Source: Syncephalis fuscata (taxonomy: Eukaryota > Zoopagomycota > Zoopagomycetes > Zoopagales > Piptocephalidaceae). From it: DNA of 24,566 nt. Location: assembly GCA_025786725.1 (NCBI GenBank), contig JAHLTZ010000127.1:1-24566 (forward strand). Reading direction: 5' to 3'. The stretch's first letter is position 1, and each line of letters starts with the position of its first letter. Shown piece by piece: positions 1-9,780 of this stretch. The notes beneath the pieces are model-generated. The model saw only the letters and a list, made by a program, of their open reading frames with translations. It made no database searches and was not told where the DNA came from. Position numbers and translations under genes: made by a program.

Positions 1-575
1 AATGCTATTACCATCTAGCCTTGGGTCTTTATAAATTAACTTTTTATCACATTACCAATTATGGTAATAGCAATTAATGGTGATTGCAGTATCACATGAT
101 TTATTTACACCTGGTATTCTTCACTTGCATTTTACGAAACAACAAACGGCACAGAACCTAGTTTAAATCCACTTTCCAGTGATCACCTGATCACCTAATA
201 GTACTACAAACATCTTAGCCTTTTTAAAGAATTTACAATTTTAATCAGGTATGTAACACAATATTAAAATAGTTTCAATTAACAATTATAATGTCTATAA
301 TTTGTTTTGTTATTTGATTAAACAAAATTAAAATGAAACCAAATGTTTATTGCTAGAATTTGGACAACTGAATGAAAAACAGCTAAATTCAGATTTGTAG
401 TAATATAATGGCATCATTAATTATAAGTTGAGTAAACCGGTGCATTGATCGGTAGTTGATATGCGAATGAACTAGACGGCAACTACTTAGAGGTCTTGCC
501 GCCCCAAATGTATATCTAAATGTATAGATTGATAATTCAGTCGTACTATCAATAGCAATGCCTTCGATAAGCCGG
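1..575 (-). other. 3' UTR and 3' flank of gene A
   Basis: About 310-575 aligns by eye with 4310-4556, the 3' region of gene B, for example the shared ATGAAACCA, TGTTTATT and AATATAATGGC blocks. This supports a shared 3' UTR. A minus-strand AATAAAC polyadenylation signal lies at 345-351. Positions 1-300 are AT-rich with a small direct repeat of TGATCACC near 180-197. No gene is visible there. Confidence 0.55.
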
Positions 576-2852
576 TTAATCTATGTTCATAAATTTATAC
601 AGCAAATTTCATGTAGTTAGTGTTTAAATCAACAATATATAAAATTATTTACCAACTATTAGTGCAAGTTATTAAACACACGCAGTGCATAAAGTGTAAT
701 TAGTTTATAACTATTTAATATACAATGGCACTTACACCCTATCAACACAAGTTATTACACAAGAGCAGTACATAACATATGCTTAGTGTATCGATAATTT
801 ATATAAAATGCCACTTACGGACTATTAATGTTGTTATTGAATACATACAGTGTATATCACATGGTCAGTATATATTTGGTTAGTACAAAGTTTCACCTAC
901 AAGCTACCAAATACACGCAGTACATAGAACATGTTTAATATACAGTTGAGTAATATACTATGTCACTTACGACCTATTGATAGCCGTTATTAAAAATGTA
1001 ATCCATGCCGCATAATTAATATATAGCTGGTTAATATACAATGTCACTTACGTTCTATTAATACAAGCCATTAAACATACACATTGCATGGTATATATTT
1101 AGCGTATATTTGCCTAATATATAGAGTTATTTACCAGCTATTAATATAAGTCGTTAAACAGATAGATTGTGTGACATGTTTAACACATAACTAACTAAAA
1201 CATAATTTCATTTACCAGCTATTGATATAAGTTATTACACACACGTAGTGGATGATATATGCTTAGTAAATAGTTAATTAATATAAAATGTTATCTACCT
1301 TCTATTGGTGCAGGTTATCCACATCAAATAATTTATGATTAGCGTATAAATAATTACTATACAATGTCCCTTACTAGCTATTAATACAGATTATTACACA
1401 AATGTGCATGTCATATACTTAGTAAATTATCAATTAACATACAATGTCATTTACCAGTTGTTACTTCAAGATATTAAGCAATCACAGTACATAGCATAGG
1501 CTTAGTTTTTAGTCGATTAATAAACAATGCCATTTACCAGCTATCGATATAGGTTATCAAGCAGACGTAGTGCATATCATATATTTAGTGAATGAACGAT
1601 TAATATACAGTATCACGGGGGGACGTTGCTAGCCCAGTTGGTAAGGCAGCGTCTCCCGAGCTGAAGGCTCCGGGTTCAAACCTCAGTTTGAATCAATCCT
1701 TAAGTGGAAAATCCCCCCCTCCAGTTTTCTCTAGTTAACAAATTGCAAACCAGAACCCAATAAGTAGGTCCGGAAACAAGACCTTGGCCAGAATAGCCGA
1801 GGAAAACCAATTGGGACCAACTTCAAGAGAATAGTGCTGTGTAGCACCATTTAAAGGAAGATGGCCCCCGTGTAAAATCTATATGGACCAGATTTTGCGC
1901 AAAAACGTGGCAGTCCACCCGTTAAAAGTTTGGAAAAGTCCAAATATAGTGGGAAGCAGCGCAAATTCTTTAATTATGCGCAGCGGGGGCTCACAAGCTC
2001 TTCAAAATAAAATAAAATAATATACAGTATCACTTACGTTCTATCAATAAAAATTATTATACAGATGAAATACCCGACATATGTTAGTACATAAATAGCT
2101 AATTTGCAATTCCACTTACTTCCTATTGATACAAGGGATTACACATCATATGGTGCATGCTTAATGTATAAATAATTAACATACAGTATTACTTACCCCC
2201 TAGCAATACAATTTATCATACAAGCATAGTATACAATCTATATTCAGTGCGTAGCTATTTAATATATAATGCCATTTACCAACTATTAATATAAGCATTG
2301 CATAAACGTAGTACATAGCATATGCTTAGCATATAGTTAATTAATATGCAGCGTCATTTACCAACTATTGATACATGATATTAAACAACCACAGGGCATG
2401 ATATTTTAGTATAATCGATTAATATAGCATTTTACTTACAGGCTATTAATGTACGTTATTAAACAAATATGGTACATGTTATATGCTTAGCGTATAGCCA
2501 ATAAATACACGACGTCACTTACTAACTATTGATACAGGTTAGTATACAGGCATGCATGCCACATACTTAGTGTATAGTCAATTAATACATAATTTCATTT
2601 ACTTTCTATTAATACAAGTTATTAAACATAAAAATTATATGGTGTATGTTTAGCATATAATAACTAATATATAATGACGCTTACGATCTATTAACGTGGT
2701 TTTTCAGTGTATACATTATTTAATTAAGTGAATGACTGATTATTGTAATACGACATACCACGACGGCCTAGAGTCGGCATGGCATCCACCGTAGCTGTGA
2801 TAACTACCAAGGCCATAAAAATGGTACATACGACGCCAATAGAAAACTTCAT
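576..2852 (-). CDS. Secreted peptide gene A, built from 21 microexons (20 of 3 nt)
   Basis: Exon 1 (2759-2852) codes 31 residues starting MKFSIGVVC, a clear signal peptide with a hydrophobic core and a likely cleavage site after VDA, then PTLGRR. It ends after one base of a codon at a GTATGT donor. From there to 581 the sequence is a regular array of introns separated by 3-nt exons (coordinates in the array entry). Read in phase 1 with no stop, they code DQITFVGGKP, then VTT if the 9-nt exon at 1455-1463 is used, then AKAAERPFRFD. The terminal exon starts at 580 and reads AT-TAA. The product is about 55 aa, a basic secreted peptide of unknown function. A TATA-like element lies at 2988-3000 and a minus-strand AATAAA signal at 345-351. 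No family recognised. The paralogue at 4557-5189 shares signal peptide, phase, first microexon and stop position. Splicing is inferred, not observed. Confidence 0.7.
1601..1616 (+). repeat. Left target-site duplication of the SINE
   Basis: TAATATACAGTATCAC, identical to 2018-2033. The sequence belongs to the intron repeat unit. Identity between the copies suggests a recent insertion relative to divergence of the array. Confidence 0.92.
1617..2017 (+). mobile_element. tRNA-derived SINE (401 bp) inside an intron of gene A
   Basis: The element starts with a run of G and a tRNA-like head. The A box reads TAGCCCAGTTGG (1630-1641) and the B box GGTTCAAACC (1673-1682), the two internal RNA polymerase III promoter elements. 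An unrelated body of about 300 bp follows, visibly richer in G and C than the flanks, and then an A-rich tail of AAAAT repeats. It is flanked by perfect 16-bp direct repeats and replaces nothing. With the element and one duplicate removed, the host unit returns to the 83-bp period of its neighbours. It is in the opposite orientation to gene A. It has no coding capacity and would need reverse transcriptase from a partner LINE not present here. Confidence 0.93.
2018..2033 (+). repeat. Right target-site duplication of the SINE
   Basis: Same 16 bp as 1601-1616. It ends 4 bases before the microexon at 2038-2040, so the last bases of the minus-strand donor region (GTAAGTGATAC) are preserved by the duplication. 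Confidence 0.92.
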
Positions 2853-4300
2853 GCTGGTATTGATTTGTTAAAATAAACAAGTAGAATGAACAATGCAAAA
2901 TGCTAGGAATAAAATGAACAATGCAATGGTTTTGCAAAAGTAGAATGCGATGATGCTATCACTGGGTAGTTGTGTGTATTTTGTGGGCTATTTAAATATA
3001 CGTCTGTCCTAGAGAATTAGAAAATGTATTCTATCGCCTATACCCTTGAGGTGCAATGTGGCCAATAAAGTGAATTCACATAATAGCTAGAAGCGCGCGT
3101 ACAACAATATACCAATGACGTAGCAGTATGCAATCTAGCTCTTTATTCTAAACATGTTTGGCAATTACACAAGTGATTCAACAATATAAATGATTTAACA
3201 CATATGTTGTAAAATATGTTATCGACTGTTCTTGCGCGGTTACACAATTCAGCAATGGCGCGCAAGCTCAATCTACTAGTTTTCCAAAACAAAAACAATA
3301 AACTGTTGCGTCTTTGATGTTGCCTTTGGTGTTATTTTCGCCGACAAATTCAGTTTCTAATATATTTATGAACATTGAAAAACACGGCTGCAATTCACTG
3401 GCACAAATAACATAATAAGATTGTATTTATTTACAATTCTTTAAACCACAAAAATGCACTGATCAGTTTTTCATGAATTATCTTGACATTTAATATTTGA
3501 TTATGAAATGAACGGTTTATTTTTAGTATTGTACTACCAAATACTGCTAAAGGCTTTATCGCCAACAATTGATTGTTTTTATCAATTATTCATCGTTGTG
3601 TAATGCCATTCTAATAATAAAACACTAGATTCGAGTATCAACGTCATCGATTCTTTGTTTATAAAGTGATGTAAAGGCAATAGAAAGCACCCACTAGGCC
3701 ATCCTAGTTAAATATAGCTGATTTTGGGTGTACAACAGTAATATACGACATATCAATTGGCGACAATGATGTAAAAATAGTTTACTTGATAGTAACTTGA
3801 TGGGAATAACCTGTTTTATTATGATTGTCATGGTTTGCAATAAGTGGACGTAGCAAATTGCATTGTTTTGAGTTTGACTAAAAGTTTGACTAGTCAACGG
3901 CTTTTAAAGGTATACGGCATTTTTATATTTAGAATACATAACTAATATACGCTTTATATAAATATAAACATAATTGCACACACATTTATTTAATCATTAG
4001 TATTCTCATTAGTGTTGCTTTATTGTTATTAATTTGCAATTTTGCAAGAACATATTTAAAATCCAACTTTATCAAATGGTTCCGTTTCCATAATTTTGTT
4101 TTGGTTCAGTTTGCTTTGAATTTTAGCAATTTTTATCACTTGTAACTGTAATAAATATTTATAATTATGCATTCGGCAGATTACAGTAATTAAATTAAGT
4201 TTATATTTGCATAAATACACTTTTAATATACTTGCTTTATTGATGTTTTTTTAATTATTAGATGGTAATAAAATACGAAAGTAGATATAGCACACTAATT
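2853..4300. other. Upstream region of gene A and spacer to gene B
   Basis: 2853-3640 matches the upstream region of gene B in scattered blocks. Examples are GCTATTTAA at 2988 and 5319, ATGTATTCTAT near 3023 and 5355, and a block near 3450-3550 that matches 5880-5980. The GCTATTTAAATAT block reads as a TATA-like box on the minus strand, about 140 bp before the ATG. 3640-4290 has no counterpart elsewhere in the window and no convincing ORF. It is AT-rich and probably non-coding. Confidence 0.5.
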
Positions 4301-4556
4301 AAATATAATTGAAATGAAACCATATGTTTATTACTAAAGTTTGCACAGATGAATAGAGACGACTAATTCTGGCATATAGCAATATAATGGCGCCACTAGT
4401 TAAAGTTTAATAAACCGGAATATTGAATAAAACTTGATATAAGAATAGACTTGAATGGTAGTTGCTGGATGGTCTTGATTTTGCTAAATGTATACCTAAA
4501 GTTTATAGACTGGCAGCATGTTCACGTCACCAATGCCAGTGTTTTGGATGTGTCGA

Positions 4557-5189
4557 TTACACTATTTTCATAAGTTTATACAAAATGTAACATAGTTAGC
4601 GTATAAATCAATACTATGTAATTCTACTTACTAACTATAGATTGTTAAACACGCAGTGCGCAGTATGTTTAATGCATAGCTAATTGATATATACGTAACT
4701 TACCAGCTATTGATGGCAAATTATCGGGCACAATGCATATGTTAATTTATAGCCAATTGCTATACAATGGCACTTACGTACTATTAGTGTCAAATTATTG
4801 GACACACAATACATAGCATATGTTAATTTATAGTTAATTAATATACAATATCACTTACAAGCTATTAACATCAGGTAATCAAACACGCAGTACATAGCAT
4901 ATGTTAATACATAGTTAATCGATATACAATGACACTTACGCTCTATTGATGTGTGTTATGTATTACCCACAGTAAATTAAACATAAACGATACATTCTAT
5001 TAATATGTAGCATTACTTACGATCTGGTAACATCGGTTGGGTAATGCAAGCAGTATTTAATTAGCTAAGTAGTTAATTATTGTAATACAATATATTACCA
5101 CGAATTGGAGCCGGCTTAGCATCCACCATGGCTGTAGCGGCTATCAAAGCCACGACAATGGCACAGATGGCGGCAATAGAAAGCTTCAT
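4557..5189 (-). CDS. Secreted peptide gene B, paralogue with six 3-nt microexons
   Basis: Exon 1 (5099-5189) codes 30 residues starting MKLSIAAICAIVV, a signal peptide ending near VDA, followed by KPAPIR. It stops after one base of the next codon at a GTAATA donor. Microexons follow at 5021-5023 ATC, 4940-4942 AGC, 4859-4861 CTT, 4778-4780 TAC, 4704-4706 CTG and 4632-4634 TTA. The terminal exon begins at 4561 and reads TG-TAA. In phase 1 the tail reads DQPLPVM and then stops, so the product is 37 aa. Introns are 69-78 nt, all GT...AG. The first microexon (ATC) and the Asp-Gln it helps encode are the same as in gene A. A TATA-like GCTATTTAAG lies at 5319-5328 and a minus-strand AATAAAC at 4326-4332. 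Function unknown. Confidence 0.7.
4562..5098 (-). repeat. Intron/microexon array of gene B (seven introns)
   Basis: Introns occupy 5024-5098, 4943-5020, 4862-4939, 4781-4858, 4707-4777, 4635-4703 and 4562-4631. They share sequence with the gene A units (CAATG.CACTTAC at the donor end, CTATTAAT-like at the acceptor end on the plus strand). The array is shorter than in gene A by 15 units. Copy-number change of a whole unit alters the peptide by one residue without changing frame. Confidence 0.8.
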
Positions 5190-6133
5190 GGTGATATGGA
5201 TTTGTTAAGAAAAACAAACAAAATAAAAGAGTGTCTAGGGTAAAATAGATGCAATGAACGTTTGGCAGAAAGTAGAGTACGATGATAATGCTACTATTTA
5301 GTTGTGTGCATTTTGTGAGCTATTTAAGTTCATGTTTATTCCAAAGGATCAAGGAATGTATTCTATAGAATGTACGATTAAATGGAGGCTAAACCAATAG
5401 GTTACATCCATATGCTAACATAAAACATGTGTATAACAATATCAATGGTGTGTTAACATGTTGCCAAGTCTTTACTTCTATGCCCTTGGCAAATAATATA
5501 CTGTAGGGTCTTTACTTTAATTTTTTAACAAATAACATGCTGCCAGATTTTACTTCAATTATTTTTAACAATTACGCAGATAAAATGGCAATATTAATGG
5601 TTCAACGTATATGTGGTGGAAATGTATATATTGATGTGTATTTTACCATTTCACATAGTTCAAACGTGCAGTGCAAACTAAATTGATTAATGCTACAGAA
5701 ACAATAGGGATGCATCGCTACACATTTGCTGTTGTTTTAGCCAAGAACCTCATTGCTCAATATCTGCATGCATCTCAAACAGCTCTTAGCGCTGATACAG
5801 CAACAGCATCAATAAATTGGCCTTGTAGTGCTTTACGGCTATTTACTAGTGCGTAGGCTAATTATATTTTTAAATCATAAAAATGTACTGATTAGTTTGA
5901 TCGTTTATTCAATTTGACATTGTAATCATTGCTTAAAATAAGTGGTTCATTTTTAGCATTGTGTTATCAAATGTTACTACATATTTTATTATTAAATAAT
6001 TATATAGCACAATAATTGATCTTTATAATCTTACTGTAAACATTAAACATATTCGTTTCACTAAAGATTATTTATTTAATAATTTATTTATTACAAAGTT
6101 TAATTTTAAAGAATATAAATGCAATATTATAAA
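5190..6133. other. Upstream region of gene B; no gene seen
   Basis: This holds the probable promoter and 5' UTR of gene B and a block near 5880-5980 homologous to the upstream region of gene A. Short open frames here are not preserved in the gene A copy and look accidental. The left-reading SLC41 gene ends at 6134. Confidence 0.5.
5458..5575. repeat. Three imperfect 40-bp tandem copies upstream of gene B
   Basis: Three tandem copies share TGCCA(A)G, TTTACTT and an AACAA(A)TAA tail, starting near 5459, 5499 and 5538. Gene A has a single related stretch near 3124-3171. It lies about 270-390 bp before the gene B ATG and could be a promoter element. The role is unknown. Confidence 0.5.
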
Positions 6134-8598
6134 TCAAGTTTTAATGGCTGTTGCCTCGATAGATGGATTACTGCCTTGTAAGATAATAAATACCAACACA
6201 AGTAGACATGTACCCGCTACATCGCCAATCGCTGTTCTAAATGTTGGACAAGTAAGTGCTCAGCTATCTAGCTGTATTATATCGAATCACTTACATGTAT
6301 GGCAGTGCATAATTATCCGGATCTAGACTCCTATGCCATAATGCAACGACAATCCATCGTGATGCGACTAACAGACCAGCAACCTATCACGTTGAATATA
6401 CATTGTCAATAATTGATAAAATACTATCAATGTCATTCATTCATTCATTAACTTACTAGTAGCATTGAGGCCAGTGTATATAGTAAAAACATGCCAACAG
6501 TAACACTACCATGACCAAGATTAAATGCCCGTACTATACCCAAGAATGGCCATTGGACGGGTAGGTTAAGTAGCCATAGCACGACACCAATAACCAGCTG
6601 CTTCTCTTGTCGTCGTGCATGTAATGCAGTGGATATACGTGAAGCAAATACACAACATAGATTACCTGATACGCCTAACAAATTACAAGTCAGTATTATA
6701 TAGTTAAAAGTATATAATAATACTATACCATTAAGTACAGGAACTAGAACTGCCATGCCGGCATATCGATCAATAAACCGTTCAAGTACTAGACCGGCCA
6801 GACTAATGATCATTATAATGATGCAATTGTTAATAAGCTAACGTATAATATATATATGGCTATTACCTTGAAATAGCCATGGCTAATAGAATGGGTACCC
6901 AACCATCGAACATCGTTTCTCTTATAAGTTCATTTTTGCGTATTAGCCAGAACCATACTGGTAATGAGAATAGCATAATAATAAAAGTACAGTAGGAAGT
7001 ATAGTATCTTTTTAATCAATTAGTAGCAAATCCTATATTAATACAAGTCAATCACACTTACCCATGACGGGGTAAAGCCAGCTGCTAATGATAGCCAATA
7101 CCGCTAGCGTAATTAAATCACCAAAACTCGCGGCAATTGGTGTAGCCACATTATCTGGATTAATGCCTCGTCGTCGGCAAGCGATACATAGGAAACACAT
7201 ACATAGACCAAGTAATGCACTACTTACTGCAGCACATATCATAGCCGATGTAATAATAAGCATTGCTTGGTGAAATGAGAATGGACTAGCTGTGCCACTA
7301 CTACCATGTGTAATGAACCCCATAATAACTGATAATAGACCAGCCAAACACGAGACACTGAGTGCTTGTAGTTGTAGCAAGGCTAAATTGCCCCATACTA
7401 AAAGACGTTGTGATTTTGGCACATCCAAATCACCTAAATTTGCCTAATATTGATTATTCATTTACTAACGAGCTATTAATATTAATGAATACTTACGGCT
7501 GTTGACATTCTTGAGGCAAGATTCATTTCTAGATTGCCTTTAAGACCAAGTAACACGGGAACCATAATAAATAGCTGGGTAATATGCGTAAATACCGTCC
7601 AATGCTAATTATAGTTAATTAACGATTACCATAGAATATTTAATAAATATCGTTTATTGCTGATATACAACTTACCTGTACAACATCGAGTAACCAACCC
7701 GCCATGATAAGACCAACAACGGCAACTAACAATGATGGAAGCGTCTAATGGTTATCCATTTTATATTAATATTTGCAATAATGGCCATATCTACACATTC
7801 ACTTACCTGAAGTGCCACTACAAGTGGACTATCCTCAACCGGCCCATCTTCAGCATTAGTTCGACGGCCACCAAGCATACTTGTATCTGATGCGGCAAAA
7901 CTAAACTTTCGTCTAAAGTGTCCAGCCACATCTTCAAGTAGAATAGTGGAAAAAGACGCGCCTCGATCACGTAATCTTTTACGACTCATATGTAGCCACG
8001 CATCTCCATCCTCCTCGTCGTCATCCTCATTCTCTTCCTCTATTATATCCTCGCCACGGCCTCGTAATCCATGTTGACCTTTTCGTGGCTGTATCGGTGT
8101 CAATGGAACATCTTGCCCATCCAATTCAATAGCTGTATCCAATCGACTCACATTGGCTGCTACACGTCGATCATTTAAATCCATCGTATCACTACTATTT
8201 TCACTCTGCAATAATCTATAAGGCCCACGAGATGGCCCTGTTCGATGCGGCCCTGTCACCGAGTCGTGCAACACTACTGTTTCCTCATCTTCACTATCAG
8301 GTGTTTCATGAAGTGTATGATTGCCTAGATTCGTATAGCCTGTATTCGGCCTATTTAACGAAGGTTCACTGAAGGTAAGATGGCGACCTAGTAAATTGCC
8401 ATCGAGTCGAATAGCTTCTGTAGACGCGGCTTCGCTATTATTAGCCGCTGTTGTCGCGACTGCTCTGTCATGACCACGCTCGTCACTATGACTTGCTTCA
8501 TAGGTAAATGGACGTGTAGGTGTTCGTGGTTCTGAAGAAGCGTCAGACGGTGACGGCAATGTTATTATTGGTAGCCGTGATAATTCTGGTTCAGTCAT
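6134..8598 (-). CDS. SLC41/MgtE-family magnesium transporter
   Basis: Integral membrane divalent cation (Mg2+) transporter. Nine exons: 7807-8598, 7676-7744, 7497-7604, 7058-7443, 6867-7007, 6729-6802, 6457-6674, 6295-6383, 6134-6236; they join in frame to 659 aa. Residues 1-264 form a long polar, presumably cytoplasmic tail with an acidic run ([13 protein letters not shown]). The membrane part carries both halves of the duplicated MgtE fold. Half one has [12 protein letters not shown] (about 308-319) and [19 protein letters not shown]. Half two has [13 protein letters not shown] (about 524-536) and [16 protein letters not shown]. The exon 4 donor is uncertain: GTGTGA at 7057 keeps frame with the TACTAAT-AAAAAG acceptor, while the stronger GTAAGT four bases earlier does not. 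The intron before exon 7 is 54 nt without a stop, so its retention would also stay in frame. Human SLC41A1 is about 510 aa; the extra length is the N-terminal tail. Confidence 0.9.
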
Positions 8599-8965
8599 TG
8601 TGAAGCAATGGGGAAAGTAAAGGAGTATAATATATTAGTAGAAGTCGTAGAAGTAATAACAGTATATAGAGTATAAAAGGGAGGGCTATTGACTTTTTAG
8701 TTATTAAAATACTGTCGGTGTTTAATTAACCTACACGTTACCTATATTATTTGTAAGGGATATTTTGTTAAAGATTAATGTTATCGTAATTTGAATCATC
8801 ATAATAATGATAACAACACTTTGATACTTTTATCCTTAGTACTTTCTTTATTGTATCACGTCGTTGTTGCTTTATTACTGATTGACACGATTGCGTAATA
8901 GTTTATTAAACATTGACTATTGATCAAGTATTATAGTGTTGTATAAGCAACTATAACTTTACACT
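8599..8965. promoter_or_regulatory. Shared divergent promoter region of SLC41 and SRP9
   Basis: 367 bp separate the two start codons, so both 5' UTRs and promoters must lie here. AT-rich with no clear TATA position. TATATAGAGTATAAAAG near 8663-8679 is a plausible core element. Confidence 0.45.
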
Positions 8966-9506
8966 ATGACTGTAATTGCCAGTTGGGATGAATTCCATCA
9001 AGCCGCTATTGATCTTGGTCAAGAGGCGCCTAAACAAGTAAGTCTTTACTGCATACAAATACATAGATATGTACAGCGGTTAGTTATTGATTCGATATTG
9101 CATTAAATGATCGTATAGACACGATTTGTTACAAAATATCGACACTGTGATGGTAAGCTTGAACTTAAAGTCACGGATGACCGAACGGTAAGTATAGCGA
9201 CCAAACAGTGTTTATATCTATTCTAATCATTTCAATACAGTGTCTGCAATATCGAACAGATCAAGCAGTCGATTTAAAACGATGGGAACGACTTACACGC
9301 GCTTTAATGCAATCCATGTCCAACCGTGTATCGGAACCAGAAGGTAACTATTGAGTCTATAATGTAAATACTATAATAACCCTCCGTTACATATAAAACC
9401 AGAAGTGGCTCAGCTAGCACCCGTAACTATAACCGCTACTACTACTACCGCTACAGCAACCACAAAAACCACTAAGCAAGGTGGTAAACGTAAAAAAGGA
9501 CGATAA
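8966..9506 (+). CDS. SRP9: Signal recognition particle 9 kDa subunit
   Basis: Binds the Alu domain of SRP RNA together with SRP14 and slows translation elongation while ribosomes are targeted to the ER. Four exons (8966-9037, 9119-9187, 9241-9343, 9403-9506) give 115 aa. The SRP9 fold is recognisable from WDEFHQAAIDL near the N terminus, VTKYRHCDGKLELKVTDDR at the exon 2 end and CLQYRTDQAVDLKRWERL in exon 3. This follows the order of animal SRP9. The C-terminal tail is Thr/Ala-rich and ends in a basic GGKRKKGR, longer than the 86-aa human protein. Downstream the gene converges with the TBC1D31-like gene. Confidence 0.93.
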
Positions 9507-9780
9507 ACATATAGTTATAATAATGATACGGGTGGATATAATTATACATAGATTCATGTATAAATCCACAACATTACTTAATAAACATTGATTATATATA
9601 TATAAACTTTAACTAATAATTCTTTCTTTGATAACAACACTATTCATCATCGACTGTTTCTTAACAAACAAAAAACAATAATTACGCATTCACGTGCAAA
9701 CATCCACGCACACATTGTCTTGCCACGATAAATACGCTTAACATGAACTTCTTTTAACAAATCGACACTTGACCAATGTT

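Larger units (their letters stand above)
581..2758 (-). repeat. Intron/microexon tandem array of gene A (about 82-bp units)
   Basis: Twenty-two GT-AG introns, mostly 67-80 nt, are separated by microexons. In minus-strand order the exons are: 2685-2687 ATC, 2603-2605 AAA, 2523-2525 TTA, 2440-2442 CCT, 2362-2364 TTG, 2280-2282 TTG, 2197-2199 GGG, 2120-2122 GAA, 2038-2040 AAC, 1538-1540 CTG, 1455-1463 (9 nt), 1375-1377 CTA, 1299-1301 AAG, 1216-1218 CTG, 1135-1137 CTG, 1052-1054 AAC, 971-973 GTC, 901-903 CTT, 819-821 TCC, 736-738 GGT, 653-655 TTG. Every donor begins GTA (mostly GTAAGT or GTAAAT). Nearly every acceptor is TAG in an ATTAATAG-like context. Exon starts are 70-83 bp apart, mostly 80-83. 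The intron bodies are diverged copies of one sequence, while the triplets differ from unit to unit. Confidence 0.85.

Noticed and set aside
1617-1690. A functional tRNA gene
   Set aside because: A and B boxes are present, but the acceptor and anticodon stems do not fold cleanly, and the head continues into a SINE body with an A-rich tail and target duplications.
581-2758. Array as a plain non-coding minisatellite that happens to contain splice-like motifs
   Set aside because: Units join GT-AG introns at a fixed 3-nt exon, a signal-peptide exon heads both arrays, phase is constant and the stop is homologous in both copies. A neutral satellite would not keep these. It remains the main alternative until transcripts are seen.
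581-2758. CRISPR-like array of repeats and spacers
   Set aside because: Units are diverged along their whole length, the variable part is only 3 nt, and the surrounding genome is eukaryotic.
2740-2937. 65-codon open frame on the minus strand over exon 1 of gene A
   Set aside because: It is in another frame from the MKFSIG signal peptide, has no counterpart in gene B, and ends in intron sequence.
5671-5856. 61-codon plus-strand open frame upstream of gene B
   Set aside because: Not preserved in the homologous region of gene A and has no family resemblance; likely chance.
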